Positions 1-9,001 are shown, numbered from the stretch's first letter. The stretch is DNA of 64,000 bases from Salegentibacter mishustinae (GCF_002900095.1 NZ_LLKN01000002.1:1550001-1614000), one strand, 5' to 3'. Translations and numbers: made by a program. Notes: a model not told the origin generated them from the letters alone.

Positions 1-519
1 CGCATATTGCTCCCATTCGGGGGAATTTAGCGAGGGAATATTCTCGGTGTTTCCTTCTTTTAATAAATTGGAATCGGTTTCGTCCCAAATCTCAAACCGA
101 ACATTTATAGGAATTCCTCCATTTTCACAAACCATACTGGACCTATCGTAAACATTCATTAAAAAAGCTGAAAACTCATAAGTGGTATTTTCGCAAAGTC
201 CGGAAATCTCTGTTCGGTAAAAACGGCCGGAATTGAATGAAGCATTTACAATTAAAGCATTACGGTTAGAAATCGTATTAAGTGGTAAACTCGAATGCCA
301 GGAAGTAATAAAATTCCCGATCTGGTTGGATACCGTATACTCCCCATCTTGAGGATCCTGGTTTACATAGCTATAATTGGTAGTGCCTAACGGAAGTTCT
401 GTAGCGGCTTCAAAATCTTCGTGAAAAATGGGATCGCCCTTACTGCCTTCACAAAAACCTAGCTGGGCATAACTGTAATTGCAAAGAAGAAGTAAAAAGA
501 AAAGAAGTGAAAATCTCAT
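1..519 (-). CDS. Secreted protein, 5' part only (probable T9SS-type surface protein)
   Basis: An open frame of 173 codons starts at ATG 519 and runs off the left edge without a stop, so only the N-terminus is seen. It begins with a clear signal peptide (MRFSLLFFLLLLC then NYSYAQ). The mature part opens with GFCEGSKGDPIFHEDFE. In my recollection this opening is typical of large flavobacterial exported proteins that end in a gliding-motility or type IX secretion sorting domain. The later part (RFYRTEISGLCENTTYEFSA, then NVRFEIWDET) looks like a beta-sandwich or carbohydrate-binding module. The sorting domain lies outside the window, so the T9SS assignment is inference. A TACTTTTG promoter box lies only 5 nt upstream of the start. 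Confidence 0.75.
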   Translation of the reverse strand, partial: MRFSLLFFLLLLCNYSYAQLGFCEGSKGDPIFHEDFEAATELPLGTTNYSYVNQDPQDGEYTVSNQIGNFITSWHSSLPLNTISNRNALIVNASFNSGRFYRTEISGLCENTTYEFSAFLMNVYDRSSMVCENGGIPINVRFEIWDETDSNLLKEGNTENIPSLNSPEWEQYA

Positions 520-524
520 TTTCT

Positions 525-532
525 CAAAAGTA
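525..532 (-). promoter_or_regulatory. Candidate -7 box TACTTTTG for the left-edge secreted protein
   Basis: TACTTTTG on the minus strand fits the Bacteroidota -7 consensus TAnnTTTG. Only 5 nt separate it from the ATG, so the transcript would be leaderless or nearly so. I see no TTG -33 box at the usual spacing. Confidence 0.4.
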
Positions 533-537
533 CGTAA

Positions 538-1059
538 TTACGGTGCATCCTGAAATTGCATTTCAATTTTTTCAAACCTGTAAGCATTAGGCCAGTTCTG
601 GCTTTCGGCTTCGGCAGCAATTTTTAGAATTCTAAGTTTGAATTCTGCTAAAATTCCTTCCTTCAGAATAAACTTCACGGCTTCTTCAAAAGATTTGAAT
701 ATACTTTTACAGAAAGCCTCTTTTAAATTGCTTTTTTCCTCAGCAAAGGTTTGGGCAATTTCAATATTGAAAAGCATTAGATCTGCGGTTAAATGCGGTT
801 CTACACCAAGTTGCTTAAAATGTTTGATTTCTTTTTGCGCAACAGATCTTCGGGCTTTTGGTTTACGCCTGGTTTCCGGAAAATATTCTTTAGAAATCTT
901 TAGTTTAGACTTTCGCATTAATTCTTCTTCCCTTGGATTAAACACAAAATCGTAAAAAACTTTTACAGGCTTAAAACGCTCATAGAGATCTACGATTTGC
1001 TCCTCCAATTGTTCTTTGTCTAAATCCTGGAGGTATTTTTTTAACTGGCGTTTACTCAT
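538..1059 (-). CDS. Conserved hypothetical protein, DUF6155-like
   Basis: A 173-aa soluble, charged, mainly helical protein with no signal peptide or membrane segment. The N-terminus (MSKRQLKKYLQDLDKEQLEEQ) resembles the DUF6155 family as I remember it; this is recollection, not a search. A basic stretch (ETRRKPKARR) sits near residues 62-71. The start codon directly abuts the stop of the upstream FUSC-type membrane protein (TAA followed at once by ATG), so the two are co-transcribed and probably translationally coupled. The function is unknown. Confidence 0.7.
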   Translation of the reverse strand: MSKRQLKKYLQDLDKEQLEEQIVDLYERFKPVKVFYDFVFNPREEELMRKSKLKISKEYFPETRRKPKARRSVAQKEIKHFKQLGVEPHLTADLMLFNIEIAQTFAEEKSNLKEAFCKSIFKSFEEAVKFILKEGILAEFKLRILKIAAEAESQNWPNAYRFEKIEMQFQDAP

Positions 1060-3303
1060 TTAGCTGAATTTTGTTTTCGCTATGGTTTTTTGAAGATTTT
1101 CTGAAATTTCTAATAACCATTGTACCTGGCTGCTCACCAGTTGCGCTTCCTGCAATCTCAGTTGTACATCTCTTTGATCATTTTCGGGCTCTTCTTTTAA
1201 TTGATTTTCCCTTTCTGCAAGTAGCTTTTTATAGGTTTTAAGTAAAGCTGAAGCCGCCTTTTCGGTTCGGGCAGGATCAAGGTCTTTTAACTCCTGAGTG
1301 TCTTCGAGACCTTTTTTAGCATTTTCCAGGTTTGTACAAATATGAGAAACAAAAATCTCGAAATTTTTGGAAGCAGCTGTAGTTTTATGGTTTTGAATAA
1401 AGGTTCCCAAAGAAGCCAAAGCCGAAAGGAAAGTTTGATTTAAGCCCACAATTTTATAAAGTTGGCCCAATTCTTTTTGTTTGAATTTTGGCTCCTGTGT
1501 CATTCTTTGAAAAGACGCGCTTAAATTCCCCATTTCCAGAAATGCTTTTTTCCTTGAAAGTTTATAAGACGTTGGTAAAGTTCCTTTCTCGTGGTAAAAA
1601 TTATCAATTTCTTCCAGGTATTTTTTATTTGCGCTAATACTTTCTTTAATCACACTCTTAATGTGTTGTGACTCCCAGGCCGGCCACAGCAGAAGATTTC
1701 CCAGGGCAGCCAGGCCGGCTCCCAAAATAGTATCTATAACCCGAAACTGAATTACATTGAAAACATCTGATTTTAAAAGCGAGTAAATAAAAATAATACT
1801 TAGCGTAATAAACACCGCCGCGGTACGATAATTTCGTTGTAATAATGAAAAAGCCAGCGTAAGGGAAAACAACCCAAGAATACCATAAACAACCTGGTTT
1901 TTAATTACAAAAACAATTCCCAGGGCAATTACAGCGCCTATTAGTGTTCCTACAATTCGCTGTTTAGATCTATCTTTGGTAAGTCCGTAATTAGGACGCA
2001 TAATCACTACGATGGTAAGGATTATCCAGTAAGCGTTTTCAAATGAAAAATATAATCCGATGCTAAACCCTATTAAAACTACAATGGCAAGCCTTAGAGA
2101 ATGTTTAAAAATTGGAGAACCAAAATTAAAGTTCTCTACAAGTAGTTTGGGGTCATAATCCTGCGGAGTGATAAACTGTGAAACTTCTTTATTTTTTAAT
2201 AAACCCGGTTCCCGAGTATCTAAATTATGTAAAACCCTTACTATGGTATTGATCTTTTGTCCCTGTTTTTCTAAATAATCGAATAGATTTTGAAGTAGAA
2301 ATGCCTTTTCGGTATTTTCTGAAGAAATAAGCATGCGCACTTCTTTAAAGTTTTCTTCTATTCCTCTTAAATACTCCCGAATTTCTTTGGTGGAAGATTC
2401 TTTCTTCTTCTCAATAATTACCGAAATTTCATCCAGCTGAAAAGCGATCTTTTTAATTAGTTTTTTAAAGCGTTCCAGTAATTCCCGGTCTTCCCCCAGG
2501 ACTTCATCCATCTTTTTATAATCTACCGGATTGGCCATCGCCAACTCTAAAATATCTACCAATTCTATAAAAATTAGCAGTCTTTTACGCGCATAATTGG
2601 AATTCCCGGAAGCACGCCTGGCGGTAATGAGTAAATTCCGAAGACTTTCGTGTTTCTCATTAAGATCACTTTGAAGTAGAAATAATTCTTTCTGAAGTTT
2701 TTCTCTTTCGGCGGTTTCGGTAAGTAAATGCGCCCTTGTTTTCAGGTATTTGGCAGTTAGCTCCAGACATTCGGCTAAAAGTTGCTCCGTATGGTGTTTC
2801 GGGTTTATGGAAGTCCAAAGATTACTCAAGAGTAAATACCACAAACCGCCACCTGTAATAAGAAGGCCTCTTTCCCACGGAAGAATTTCAGTAGAGATAT
2901 TCGCAAAACTCAATACAATGGCGAATAAACCAGCAAAAGCCACCAGGGAAGCTCTAAAACCATAAACAGCCAAATAGGCAATGCCGAACATTAAAAGGCC
3001 TAAAAGTGGCAAAACCAGCCACAGGTATGCCGAAGCATAAGCCATAATTACAGAAACAATTCCGGCAAGTGAGGCTGCTATAATTACTCCAATATTTCTG
3101 TGTCTAAAACTTCCGGGGATATCACTGGGTGAACTTAATAAAGCGCCCATTGCCAGGACGGTGCCTATCTCAAAATTTCCCAACCAAATAAAAATTCCAA
3201 CGGGTGAACCTATAGCCACTGTAAGCACCATAGCTTTAGAAAAGTCAGTGCTTCTTAGGTATTTGAGGAATTCCTGCCAGTAATTAGGGATAATATTGGG
3301 CAA
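1060..3303 (-). CDS. FUSC/YccS-family inner membrane protein
   Basis: A 747-aa protein with the YccS/YhfK layout: an N-terminal block of membrane helices (about residues 20-165), a long cytoplasmic helical and coiled-coil region (about 175-390), a second block of membrane helices (about 400-540) and a helical C-terminal tail. The repeated pattern (GNFEIGTVLAMGALLSSPSD early, NAYWIILTIVVIMRPNYGLT later) is the FUSC signature shared with aromatic acid exporter and fusaric acid resistance proteins. The substrate cannot be told from the sequence; efflux or envelope transport is family-level inference. It leads a two-gene unit with the small protein downstream. Confidence 0.85.
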   Translation of the reverse strand: MPNIIPNYWQEFLKYLRSTDFSKAMVLTVAIGSPVGIFIWLGNFEIGTVLAMGALLSSPSDIPGSFRHRNIGVIIAASLAGIVSVIMAYASAYLWLVLPLLGLLMFGIAYLAVYGFRASLVAFAGLFAIVLSFANISTEILPWERGLLITGGGLWYLLLSNLWTSINPKHHTEQLLAECLELTAKYLKTRAHLLTETAEREKLQKELFLLQSDLNEKHESLRNLLITARRASGNSNYARKRLLIFIELVDILELAMANPVDYKKMDEVLGEDRELLERFKKLIKKIAFQLDEISVIIEKKKESSTKEIREYLRGIEENFKEVRMLISSENTEKAFLLQNLFDYLEKQGQKINTIVRVLHNLDTREPGLLKNKEVSQFITPQDYDPKLLVENFNFGSPIFKHSLRLAIVVLIGFSIGLYFSFENAYWIILTIVVIMRPNYGLTKDRSKQRIVGTLIGAVIALGIVFVIKNQVVYGILGLFSLTLAFSLLQRNYRTAAVFITLSIIFIYSLLKSDVFNVIQFRVIDTILGAGLAALGNLLLWPAWESQHIKSVIKESISANKKYLEEIDNFYHEKGTLPTSYKLSRKKAFLEMGNLSASFQRMTQEPKFKQKELGQLYKIVGLNQTFLSALASLGTFIQNHKTTAASKNFEIFVSHICTNLENAKKGLEDTQELKDLDPARTEKAASALLKTYKKLLAERENQLKEEPENDQRDVQLRLQEAQLVSSQVQWLLEISENLQKTIAKTKFS

Positions 3304-3622
3304 ATCTTATGCTTTTATTTCGGTAAAGTTACGGTGTATTATAGATTATCAACCAATACTTTAAGAAATGATAACATTTGCTCGATAATCGAGACTTAAA
3401 TACGGCAGGACCTATCTAAATATCATTTCCATCATTCCGGCATTTGATGCTTGTTCAGAACTAATTTTTAAAAAATTCATTATAGTTCTTATTAGAGGTA
3501 ATGATTTTAAGTTTAAATTAATAAATGTGAGTTGCAGGGTTCTGATCTTCGCAGTAATTTAAACAGTAAATGAAATCTCGAAATATAAAATAGGAGATCA
3601 ATAAATTAAAATAAGATTTAAG
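3304..3622. other. Divergent intergenic region
   Basis: This 319-bp gap lies between two divergent genes and should hold both promoters, but I find no exact TAnnTTTG box. A near-match TAACTTTA lies on the minus strand just upstream of the FUSC gene. The only clear structure is the 13-bp palindrome at 3381-3393. No coding frame of note is visible. Confidence 0.6.
3381..3393. repeat. Palindrome CTCGATAATCGAG, motif of dispersed repeat family 2
   Basis: A perfect palindrome with one central base, CTCGAT-A-ATCGAG. Read on the minus strand it is CTCGATTATCGAG, identical to the 3' end of the repeat at 29700-29772 and nearly so to copies near 9896 and 39229. Only the terminal motif is recognisable here. 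Confidence 0.5.
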
Positions 3623-4618
3623 ATGAATAAGAGCATACTATTAAAAAACCGACCAAAAGGAAAGCCAGCGCTTTCAGATTTTGAAATTATCGAAATTGAA
3701 AAGCCTTCACCTAAAGATGGAGAAATTTTATTGCAGACGAAATATATTTCGGTAGATCCTTACTTACGCGGAAGAATGCGTGATGAAGAATCTTATATTC
3801 CTCCTTTTGAATTAAACAAGCCCATAGAATCTATGTTGGTTGCTGAAGTTATTGAAAGCAAAAACAAGGATTTTAAGACTGGAGATGTTGTGAGCGGAAT
3901 GTTGAAATGGGAACTTTTTCAAAAACACACGGGTGAAAATTTGAATAAAATTGACACTAATTTGGCCAAACCAAGTGCCTACCTGGGCATTTTAGGTTTA
4001 ACCGGTCTAACCGCTCATTTAGCATTGAAACATATTGGAAAACCTGAAAAAGGAGAAACTCTTGTTGTTTCAGGAGCCGCCGGTGCCGTAGGAAGTGTGG
4101 CCGGACAAATTGGAAAAATTAAAGGCTGCAGAGTTGTTGGAATTGCAGGAAGTGATGAAAAGATTGATCATATAAAAGAGAAATTCGGCTACGATGCAGG
4201 GATCAATTATAAAACCACAGACAATATGCAAAAAGCCATTGAGAAAAATTGTCCCAATGGCGTAGATGTTTATTTCGATAATGTAGGTGGTGAAACCCTG
4301 GACGCAGTAATGATGAATATTAATCGTTTTGCCCGAATTATAAATTGTGGTGCGATTTCTATTTATAACGAAAAAGGTATGCCAACCGGACCGAGACTTG
4401 AAGGTATTATGATCAAAAAAAGTGCTTTAATGCAAGGCTTTTTAGTGCGTAATCATTTTGAAGAATTTGAAAGTTCTATTAAAGAATTAGCAGGATGGTT
4501 AAATGAAGGAAAGCTTAAATACGATGAAACTATTGTAAAAGGTTTCGATAAAACTCCGCAGGCATTTCTAGATCTTTTTGAAGGAAAAAACACCGGAAAA
4601 ATGGTGGTTGAAATCTAG
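3623..4618 (+). CDS. NADP-dependent MDR-family oxidoreductase (curcumin/alkenal reductase type)
   Basis: A 331-aa member of the medium-chain dehydrogenase/reductase superfamily. It has the zinc-free layout of the leukotriene B4 12-hydroxydehydrogenase / CurA group: a GroES-like N-terminal domain with YISVDPYLRGRM around residues 46-57, and a Rossmann domain with the nucleotide-binding motif GAAGAVGSVAGQIGK near 152-166. VDVYFDNVGGETLD in the second half is typical of this group. It probably reduces the C=C bond of alpha,beta-unsaturated carbonyls with NADPH; the real substrate is unknown. It stands alone and ends at a strong bidirectional terminator shared with the convergent SDR gene. Confidence 0.88.
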   Translation: MNKSILLKNRPKGKPALSDFEIIEIEKPSPKDGEILLQTKYISVDPYLRGRMRDEESYIPPFELNKPIESMLVAEVIESKNKDFKTGDVVSGMLKWELFQKHTGENLNKIDTNLAKPSAYLGILGLTGLTAHLALKHIGKPEKGETLVVSGAAGAVGSVAGQIGKIKGCRVVGIAGSDEKIDHIKEKFGYDAGINYKTTDNMQKAIEKNCPNGVDVYFDNVGGETLDAVMMNINRFARIINCGAISIYNEKGMPTGPRLEGIMIKKSALMQGFLVRNHFEEFESSIKELAGWLNEGKLKYDETIVKGFDKTPQAFLDLFEGKNTGKMVVEI

Positions 4619-4641
4619 AACATTTAAAAAAGCAGACCTAA

Positions 4642-4681
4642 AAAAAAGCGTGTTTGGCAATTCTTCCAAACACGCTTTTTT
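4642..4681. terminator. Bidirectional rho-independent terminator
   Basis: Perfect 16-nt arms AAAAAAGCGTGTTTGG and CCAAACACGCTTTTTT flank an 8-nt loop. A and T tracts on both sides let it serve the two convergent genes. Confidence 0.9.
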
Positions 4682-4700
4682 AATTGATAAGGAGCTTAAT

Positions 4701-5447
4701 TTATTGCTCCTGTTCTGTTGGCATGATATATACATCATTAATGTTAGCTCTTTTAGGCTGACTTAAAGAATAATAGATTGCTTCAGCAATATCTTCTGCC
4801 TGTAGTGGAGTTAACTCTTTAAACATTGGCTCCATATCTTTCTTGATCTCATCATCGGTAATGGTATCTGTTAATTCTGTAGACACAAATCCTGGATCTA
4901 TTGAAGTTACGTTTATTCCGTAATGAGGAGCTAATTCTGCTCTAAGTCCTTCAGTAAACATTTTTACCGCTGCTTTGGTAGCGCAATAAACAGCTCCACC
5001 AGGGTAATATTTATGTGCTGCACTAGAAGAAATATTAATAATATTTCCGCTTTTTTGCTCCATCATAGTTGGTAGCACTGCAGAAACACCATTGGTTACT
5101 CCTTTAATATTTACATCTATCATCTTATCCCACTCATCGGTATGCAGATTCTTAACGTAAGAAAGTGGCATTAAACCGGCGTTGTTTATAATTCCGTCAA
5201 TGCTTCCAAATTCTTCTAAAGTTGAGGAAACAACTTTTTTAAAATCTTCTTTGTTAGTAACATCTGCCGGAACAACTAAAGCCATTCCACCATTTTTAAC
5301 GATCTCATCTTTTAAAGAATTTAATCTATCTTCACGGCGTGCACTTAATATAACATTAGCGCCTTCCTGAGATAATTTTTTAGCGGTAGCTTCTCCAATT
5401 CCACTAGAAGCACCGGTTATAATAATTGTTTTTCCTTTAATACTCAT
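4701..5447 (-). CDS. Short-chain dehydrogenase/reductase, classical SDR
   Basis: A 248-aa classical SDR. Visible landmarks are the cofactor motif TGASSGIGEA (residues 11-20), the structural NNAG near 88-91, the catalytic serine in SSSAAHK (about 139-142) and YCATK with Tyr154 and Lys158. Arginines after the second beta strand (SARRED) suggest NADP(H). Members close to this sequence are often annotated as YdfG-like serine or alcohol dehydrogenases, but the substrate is not evident. The gene is monocistronic, with a candidate promoter 24 nt upstream and a shared terminator downstream. Confidence 0.88.
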   Translation of the reverse strand: MSIKGKTIIITGASSGIGEATAKKLSQEGANVILSARREDRLNSLKDEIVKNGGMALVVPADVTNKEDFKKVVSSTLEEFGSIDGIINNAGLMPLSYVKNLHTDEWDKMIDVNIKGVTNGVSAVLPTMMEQKSGNIINISSSAAHKYYPGGAVYCATKAAVKMFTEGLRAELAPHYGINVTSIDPGFVSTELTDTITDDEIKKDMEPMFKELTPLQAEDIAEAIYYSLSQPKRANINDVYIMPTEQEQ

Positions 5448-5471
5448 AATCTAATTTTTTTTGGTTTTACT

Positions 5472-5479
5472 CAAAATTA
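5472..5479 (-). promoter_or_regulatory. Candidate -7 box TAATTTTG for the SDR gene
   Basis: TAATTTTG on the minus strand matches TAnnTTTG and lies 24 nt from the ATG. A TTG lies 24 nt further upstream, slightly beyond the usual -33 spacing. Confidence 0.45.
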
Positions 5480-5590
5480 ATGCAGAGTATAGTAACCACC
5501 CAGCAATTTTAGATTTTTAGTATGGGTTTAACTGCATAGGCTAACATGCATCAATATTTGACTCTAAAAGCTCTTAAAAAATTGGGAAAA

Positions 5591-6646
5591 TTAGTCTTGT
5601 AAATACTCGGTGATTTCTTTTACGGTAGCCCGGGCACTACGTCCCACGCCAATTAAAGTAGCAGAAGCGTAGCCGGTCCACCCACCATAACCCACTAACC
5701 AAAGTCCGGTAATATTATTAGCTCTGGTTCCATCTGTTTTAATTTTACCCTTAGCATCTGGTTCCACCAATTTGTTTAAATGATCTGTAACATAATGAAA
5801 ACCGGTACACCAAATTATAAGGTCAAAATCCTCTTTTGTTCCATCTTCCCAAATTACGCCATTCTCGGTAAACTCGGTGAAACTCCCTTTGGTTTTAAGC
5901 ACGCCCCTTTCCCGGGCTTCCTTAACTGTGGGCACCATAAGGATATTACCAAGGTTATAAGCTGCGGGATCAAATTTCTTTCCTTCTTTTTCGGCTTTAT
6001 ATTTTGCAGTGGCCACATTAAAAAGTACTCTGCCATCTACATCGTCTGGCAAATATTCGGGATCTTTTAAAGTTGCCCAACTGGTATTCGTTACTTTAGA
6101 AACTTCGGCTAAAATTTGTGCTCCGGAATTTCCTTCCCCAACAATAAGCACCTTCTTATTCTCAAGCTTATCGGTATTTTTATATTGAGCTGAATGAATT
6201 TGTTTTCCGCGGAAAATATCTATTCCTTTTACTTTCGGAATAAATGGCGCTTTCCAGGTTCCGGTTGCTGAAATTACTGTTTTTGCTGAAAAATCTCCTG
6301 CTGAAGTTTTAAGCTTAAAAACACCTGATTCTTTTTCTACATTTTCAACTTTTACCGGACGCTTCACCGGAAAATCATAACGTTCTTCGTACTTGCACAA
6401 ATAATTAATTACGTGATCCTTGGGCGGAAATCCATCCTCGTTCTTAGGCATTAACCAACCGGGAAGCGAAGACTGATCTGCCGGAGAAAAAAGCCGCAAA
6501 GAATCCCAGGTTTTTTGCCAGGCACCACCACAGTTTTCCTGCTCATCAAGTATTAAATAATTCAGTTTTGTTCGTCTTAAATAATAAGCACAGGCGAGTC
6601 CGCTTTGGCCGCCTCCAATTATTATAACGTCGTAAACTTCAGCCAT
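5591..6646 (-). CDS. arsO: ArsO-type NAD(P)/FAD flavoprotein monooxygenase
   Basis: A 351-aa flavoprotein with two dinucleotide-binding motifs: GGGQSGLACAYYL near the N-terminus for FAD and VGEGNSGAQILAE near the middle for NAD(P)H, plus the linking ATGTWKAPFIP and the later GFHYVTDHL. This is the layout of single-domain flavin-containing monooxygenases. Its start overlaps the stop of the ACR3 arsenite pump by one base (TAATG), placing it in the arsenic operon. In such operons this family is called ArsO. A role in oxidising or detoxifying arsenicals is inferred from context; the reaction of ArsO is not well settled. Confidence 0.8.
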   Translation of the reverse strand: MAEVYDVIIIGGGQSGLACAYYLRRTKLNYLILDEQENCGGAWQKTWDSLRLFSPADQSSLPGWLMPKNEDGFPPKDHVINYLCKYEERYDFPVKRPVKVENVEKESGVFKLKTSAGDFSAKTVISATGTWKAPFIPKVKGIDIFRGKQIHSAQYKNTDKLENKKVLIVGEGNSGAQILAEVSKVTNTSWATLKDPEYLPDDVDGRVLFNVATAKYKAEKEGKKFDPAAYNLGNILMVPTVKEARERGVLKTKGSFTEFTENGVIWEDGTKEDFDLIIWCTGFHYVTDHLNKLVEPDAKGKIKTDGTRANNITGLWLVGYGGWTGYASATLIGVGRSARATVKEITEYLQD

Positions 6647-7695
6647 TATGCTAATTTTTCTTTAGGATAATATTTCTGTTTCAACCAAAACGCTACACTT
6701 ACTAAACCAATTAAAACCGGAACTTCAACCAAAGGCCCAATGACTCCTGCAAAAGCCTGGCCGCTATCAATTCCGAAGACAGCAATTGCTACGGCTATGG
6801 CAAGTTCAAAATTATTCCCGGTTGCGGTAAATGAAATAGAGGCATTCTGCTTATAACCTGCACCGAAATATTTAGAGACAAAAAAGCTTATAAAAAACAT
6901 CAGAATAAAATAAACTACCAGCGGAATAGCAATTAAAACAATATCTACCGGGATCTCCACGATGGTTTCACCTTTTAGGCTAAACATCACTAAAATTGTG
7001 AACAAAAGCGCAATAAGCGTTAGCGGTGAGATTGCCGGAAGAAATTTTTCTTTATACCAGGCTTCGCTTTTGGCTCTAACTAAAATAACCCGACTTAAAT
7101 AGCCCGCCAGGAATGGAATACCGAGATAAATAGCAACGCTTTTAGCAATTGTACCAATAGAAATGTCTACAATAGCGCCTTCAAACCCAAAATATGGCGG
7201 TAAAACGGTGATAAAAATCCAGGCATAAAAACTATAGAAAAACACCTGAAAAATGCTGTTTAAAGCAACCAAACCAGCACCATATTCGCTGCTTCCTTCC
7301 GCGAGATCGTTCCATACTAAAACCATAGCGATACAACGGGCAAGGCCGATTAGAATAAGTCCAACCATATATTCGGGATGATCCTGGAGAAAAATTATGG
7401 CGAGAAAGAACATTAAAATGGGGCCTATAATCCAGTTTAGTAATAAGGAGACACTAAGAATTTTTACATTTTTAAAAATCTTAGGTAAATATTTATAATT
7501 CACCTTGGCTAAAGGCGTATACATCATTAAAATTAAACCTATGGCAATAGGGATATTTGTTGATCCAACGCTATAGGAATCTATAATCCCGGCACTTTGT
7601 GGCATATAATAGCCAATGGCTACCCCTATAAACATTGACAGGAAAATCCATACTGTAAGATATTTATCGAGGAAATTCATCTTTTTTCGAGCCAT
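6646..7695 (-). CDS. arsB: ACR3-family arsenite efflux transporter
   Basis: A 349-aa inner membrane protein with about ten transmembrane helices, of normal length for the ACR3 (arsenical resistance-3) family. The conserved cysteine is seen as Cys121 in [14 protein letters not shown], and a conserved Glu lies in [13 protein letters not shown] in the C-terminal half; both are hallmark positions of ACR3 pumps. It would export arsenite using the proton gradient. It follows arsR after 66 bp and overlaps the flavoprotein gene by one base, so the three form one ArsR-controlled unit. Confidence 0.93.
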   Translation of the reverse strand: MARKKMNFLDKYLTVWIFLSMFIGVAIGYYMPQSAGIIDSYSVGSTNIPIAIGLILMMYTPLAKVNYKYLPKIFKNVKILSVSLLLNWIIGPILMFFLAIIFLQDHPEYMVGLILIGLARCIAMVLVWNDLAEGSSEYGAGLVALNSIFQVFFYSFYAWIFITVLPPYFGFEGAIVDISIGTIAKSVAIYLGIPFLAGYLSRVILVRAKSEAWYKEKFLPAISPLTLIALLFTILVMFSLKGETIVEIPVDIVLIAIPLVVYFILMFFISFFVSKYFGAGYKQNASISFTATGNNFELAIAVAIAVFGIDSGQAFAGVIGPLVEVPVLIGLVSVAFWLKQKYYPKEKLA

Positions 7696-7761
7696 AACAA
7701 AAAGAATTTTTTATTCTATAAGTAAGATTTGAGTTGAAATTTTGGATACCCAGTTATTGCT

Positions 7762-8094
7762 TTAGCAACACTCATCGTTAGGAGAAATATTAGAATCAAG
7801 AAAAGTGGCAAAAAGTTCTTTGACATGGTTCCATTTTTCAGGGTTTATACAGTAACAAACCCGGGTTCCTTCTATATCTCCTTTTATAAGTCCTATGTTT
7901 TTCAGCTCCTTTAAATGCTGTGAAATTGTAGGCTGCGCCAATCCCACTTCCTGAACCAGGTCGCCGCAAATACAGGATTTTGATTTTATAATTTCCTGTA
8001 GAATGGCAATTCTGGCAGGATGTCCCAGAACCTTAGCGATTCCCGCCAGTTCGTTTTGCAAGGGGCTAAATATTTCCGATTTTGTAAGACCCAT
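7762..8094 (-). CDS. arsR: ArsR-family arsenic-responsive repressor
   Basis: A 110-aa winged-helix repressor of the ArsR/SmtB family. The recognition region is QPTISQHLKELKNIGLIKG (about residues 54-72). Candidate metalloid ligands are Cys41 and Cys43 (CICGDL), equivalent to the vicinal cysteines of ArsR, with further pairs Cys80/Cys82 and the C-terminal Cys109/Cys110. It heads the operon with the pump and ArsO-type flavoprotein and should repress it until As(III) binds. The upstream TAATATTG is one base from the -7 consensus and may be the promoter. A repeat element lies just upstream. Confidence 0.92.
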   Translation of the reverse strand: MGLTKSEIFSPLQNELAGIAKVLGHPARIAILQEIIKSKSCICGDLVQEVGLAQPTISQHLKELKNIGLIKGDIEGTRVCYCINPEKWNHVKELFATFLDSNISPNDECC

Positions 8095-8140
8095 TTTAAT
8101 TGTTTATTGCAATATTACGATAAAAGAAATGATAAAAAAA

Positions 8141-8270
8141 GAGGCTGTCTGGAAAGTTCATAAAATTGTCCTCCTGAATTTATTTCAGGATATAAAATGT
8201 TTATAGTTAAAACAAATTAGAAGCTGAACCAAGTTCAGCTTGACAAAAATTATACTTTTCAGTCAGCCTC
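8141..8270. repeat. Composite extragenic repeat containing a 77-bp family-1 copy
   Basis: The inner part, 8168-8244, is a 77-bp element with hairpins at both ends (TCCTGAATTTATTTCAGGA and GAAGCTGAACCAAGTTCAGC), the same length as copies at 45477 and 55504. Around it lie 17-nt inverted repeats at 8141-8157 and 8254-8270 that match at 15 of 17 positions (GAGGCTGTCTGGAAAGT and its partner). The whole could fold into one long structure or be a small miniature transposable element. Confidence 0.75.
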
Positions 8271-8290
8271 AATTTATGTTATTTAAAAAA

Positions 8291-9001
8291 TTATTTTTTA
8301 GGTGGTTGCGATGGTCTTACCTCTATCTTACTTGGTAAGGTACGCTTATTCATTTTTAAAAGATCTACCACTAATTCCCCAATATCTTCGGGTTGAATTT
8401 TCCAGGCATCTTCTGCATTTGGAGTGTGATCGTTAAAATGAGTAGCCACAGAACCCGGCATAATGGTACTTACATTAATTCCTTTTTGTCTAAGATCTAA
8501 CATCACCGCCTGGGTAAAACCTGTTAAGCCAAATTTACTGGCATTATAAGCCGCTCCTCCTGCAAAAAAGTTAGTTCCCGCAAGACTGGAAATAGTAATA
8601 AGATATCCTTTAGATTTTTCTAAAGCAGTTAAACTGGACTTTACGCTATAAAAAACTCCTGTTAAATTGGTATCTATTGTTTCCTGCCATTTCTCTGGAG
8701 ATAATTCGTCTATAGATCCAAAATGTCCAATTCCAGCATTGGCCACCATTACATCAAGTTGCCCAAATTTATCTATTGCCGCCTTTACGGCTTTTTCCTG
8801 ACTTTCGTAATTTCTAACATCAGCTTCAAGACCTAAGGCGTCAGTTGCGTTTAGTTCTTTAGCGGCTTTTTCAGCAGCATCTTTAGAACGGCTTGTTATG
8901 GCTACTTTCATTCCCAAATCTAAAAGTGATTGGGCCACGCCGTATCCAATTCCTTTACTTCCACCGGTTATAAATGCAACTTTTCCTTTTAATGAACTCA
9001 T
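8291..9001 (-). CDS. Short-chain dehydrogenase/reductase (3-oxoacyl-ACP reductase-like SDR)
   Basis: A 236-aa classical SDR. Motifs are TGGSKGIGYG (residues 12-21), ANAG (about 87-90), Ser138/139 in ISSLAG, and Tyr152/Lys156 in YNASK. I chose the ATG at 9001 (MSSLKGKVAFITGG) because SDRs normally begin a few residues before this beta strand; an in-frame start 42 nt further upstream would add an unusual 14-residue leader. The substrate is unknown. The gene is not tightly linked to its neighbours, and a composite repeat separates it from arsR. Confidence 0.87.
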   Translation of the reverse strand: MSSLKGKVAFITGGSKGIGYGVAQSLLDLGMKVAITSRSKDAAEKAAKELNATDALGLEADVRNYESQEKAVKAAIDKFGQLDVMVANAGIGHFGSIDELSPEKWQETIDTNLTGVFYSVKSSLTALEKSKGYLITISSLAGTNFFAGGAAYNASKFGLTGFTQAVMLDLRQKGINVSTIMPGSVATHFNDHTPNAEDAWKIQPEDIGELVVDLLKMNKRTLPSKIEVRPSQPPKK

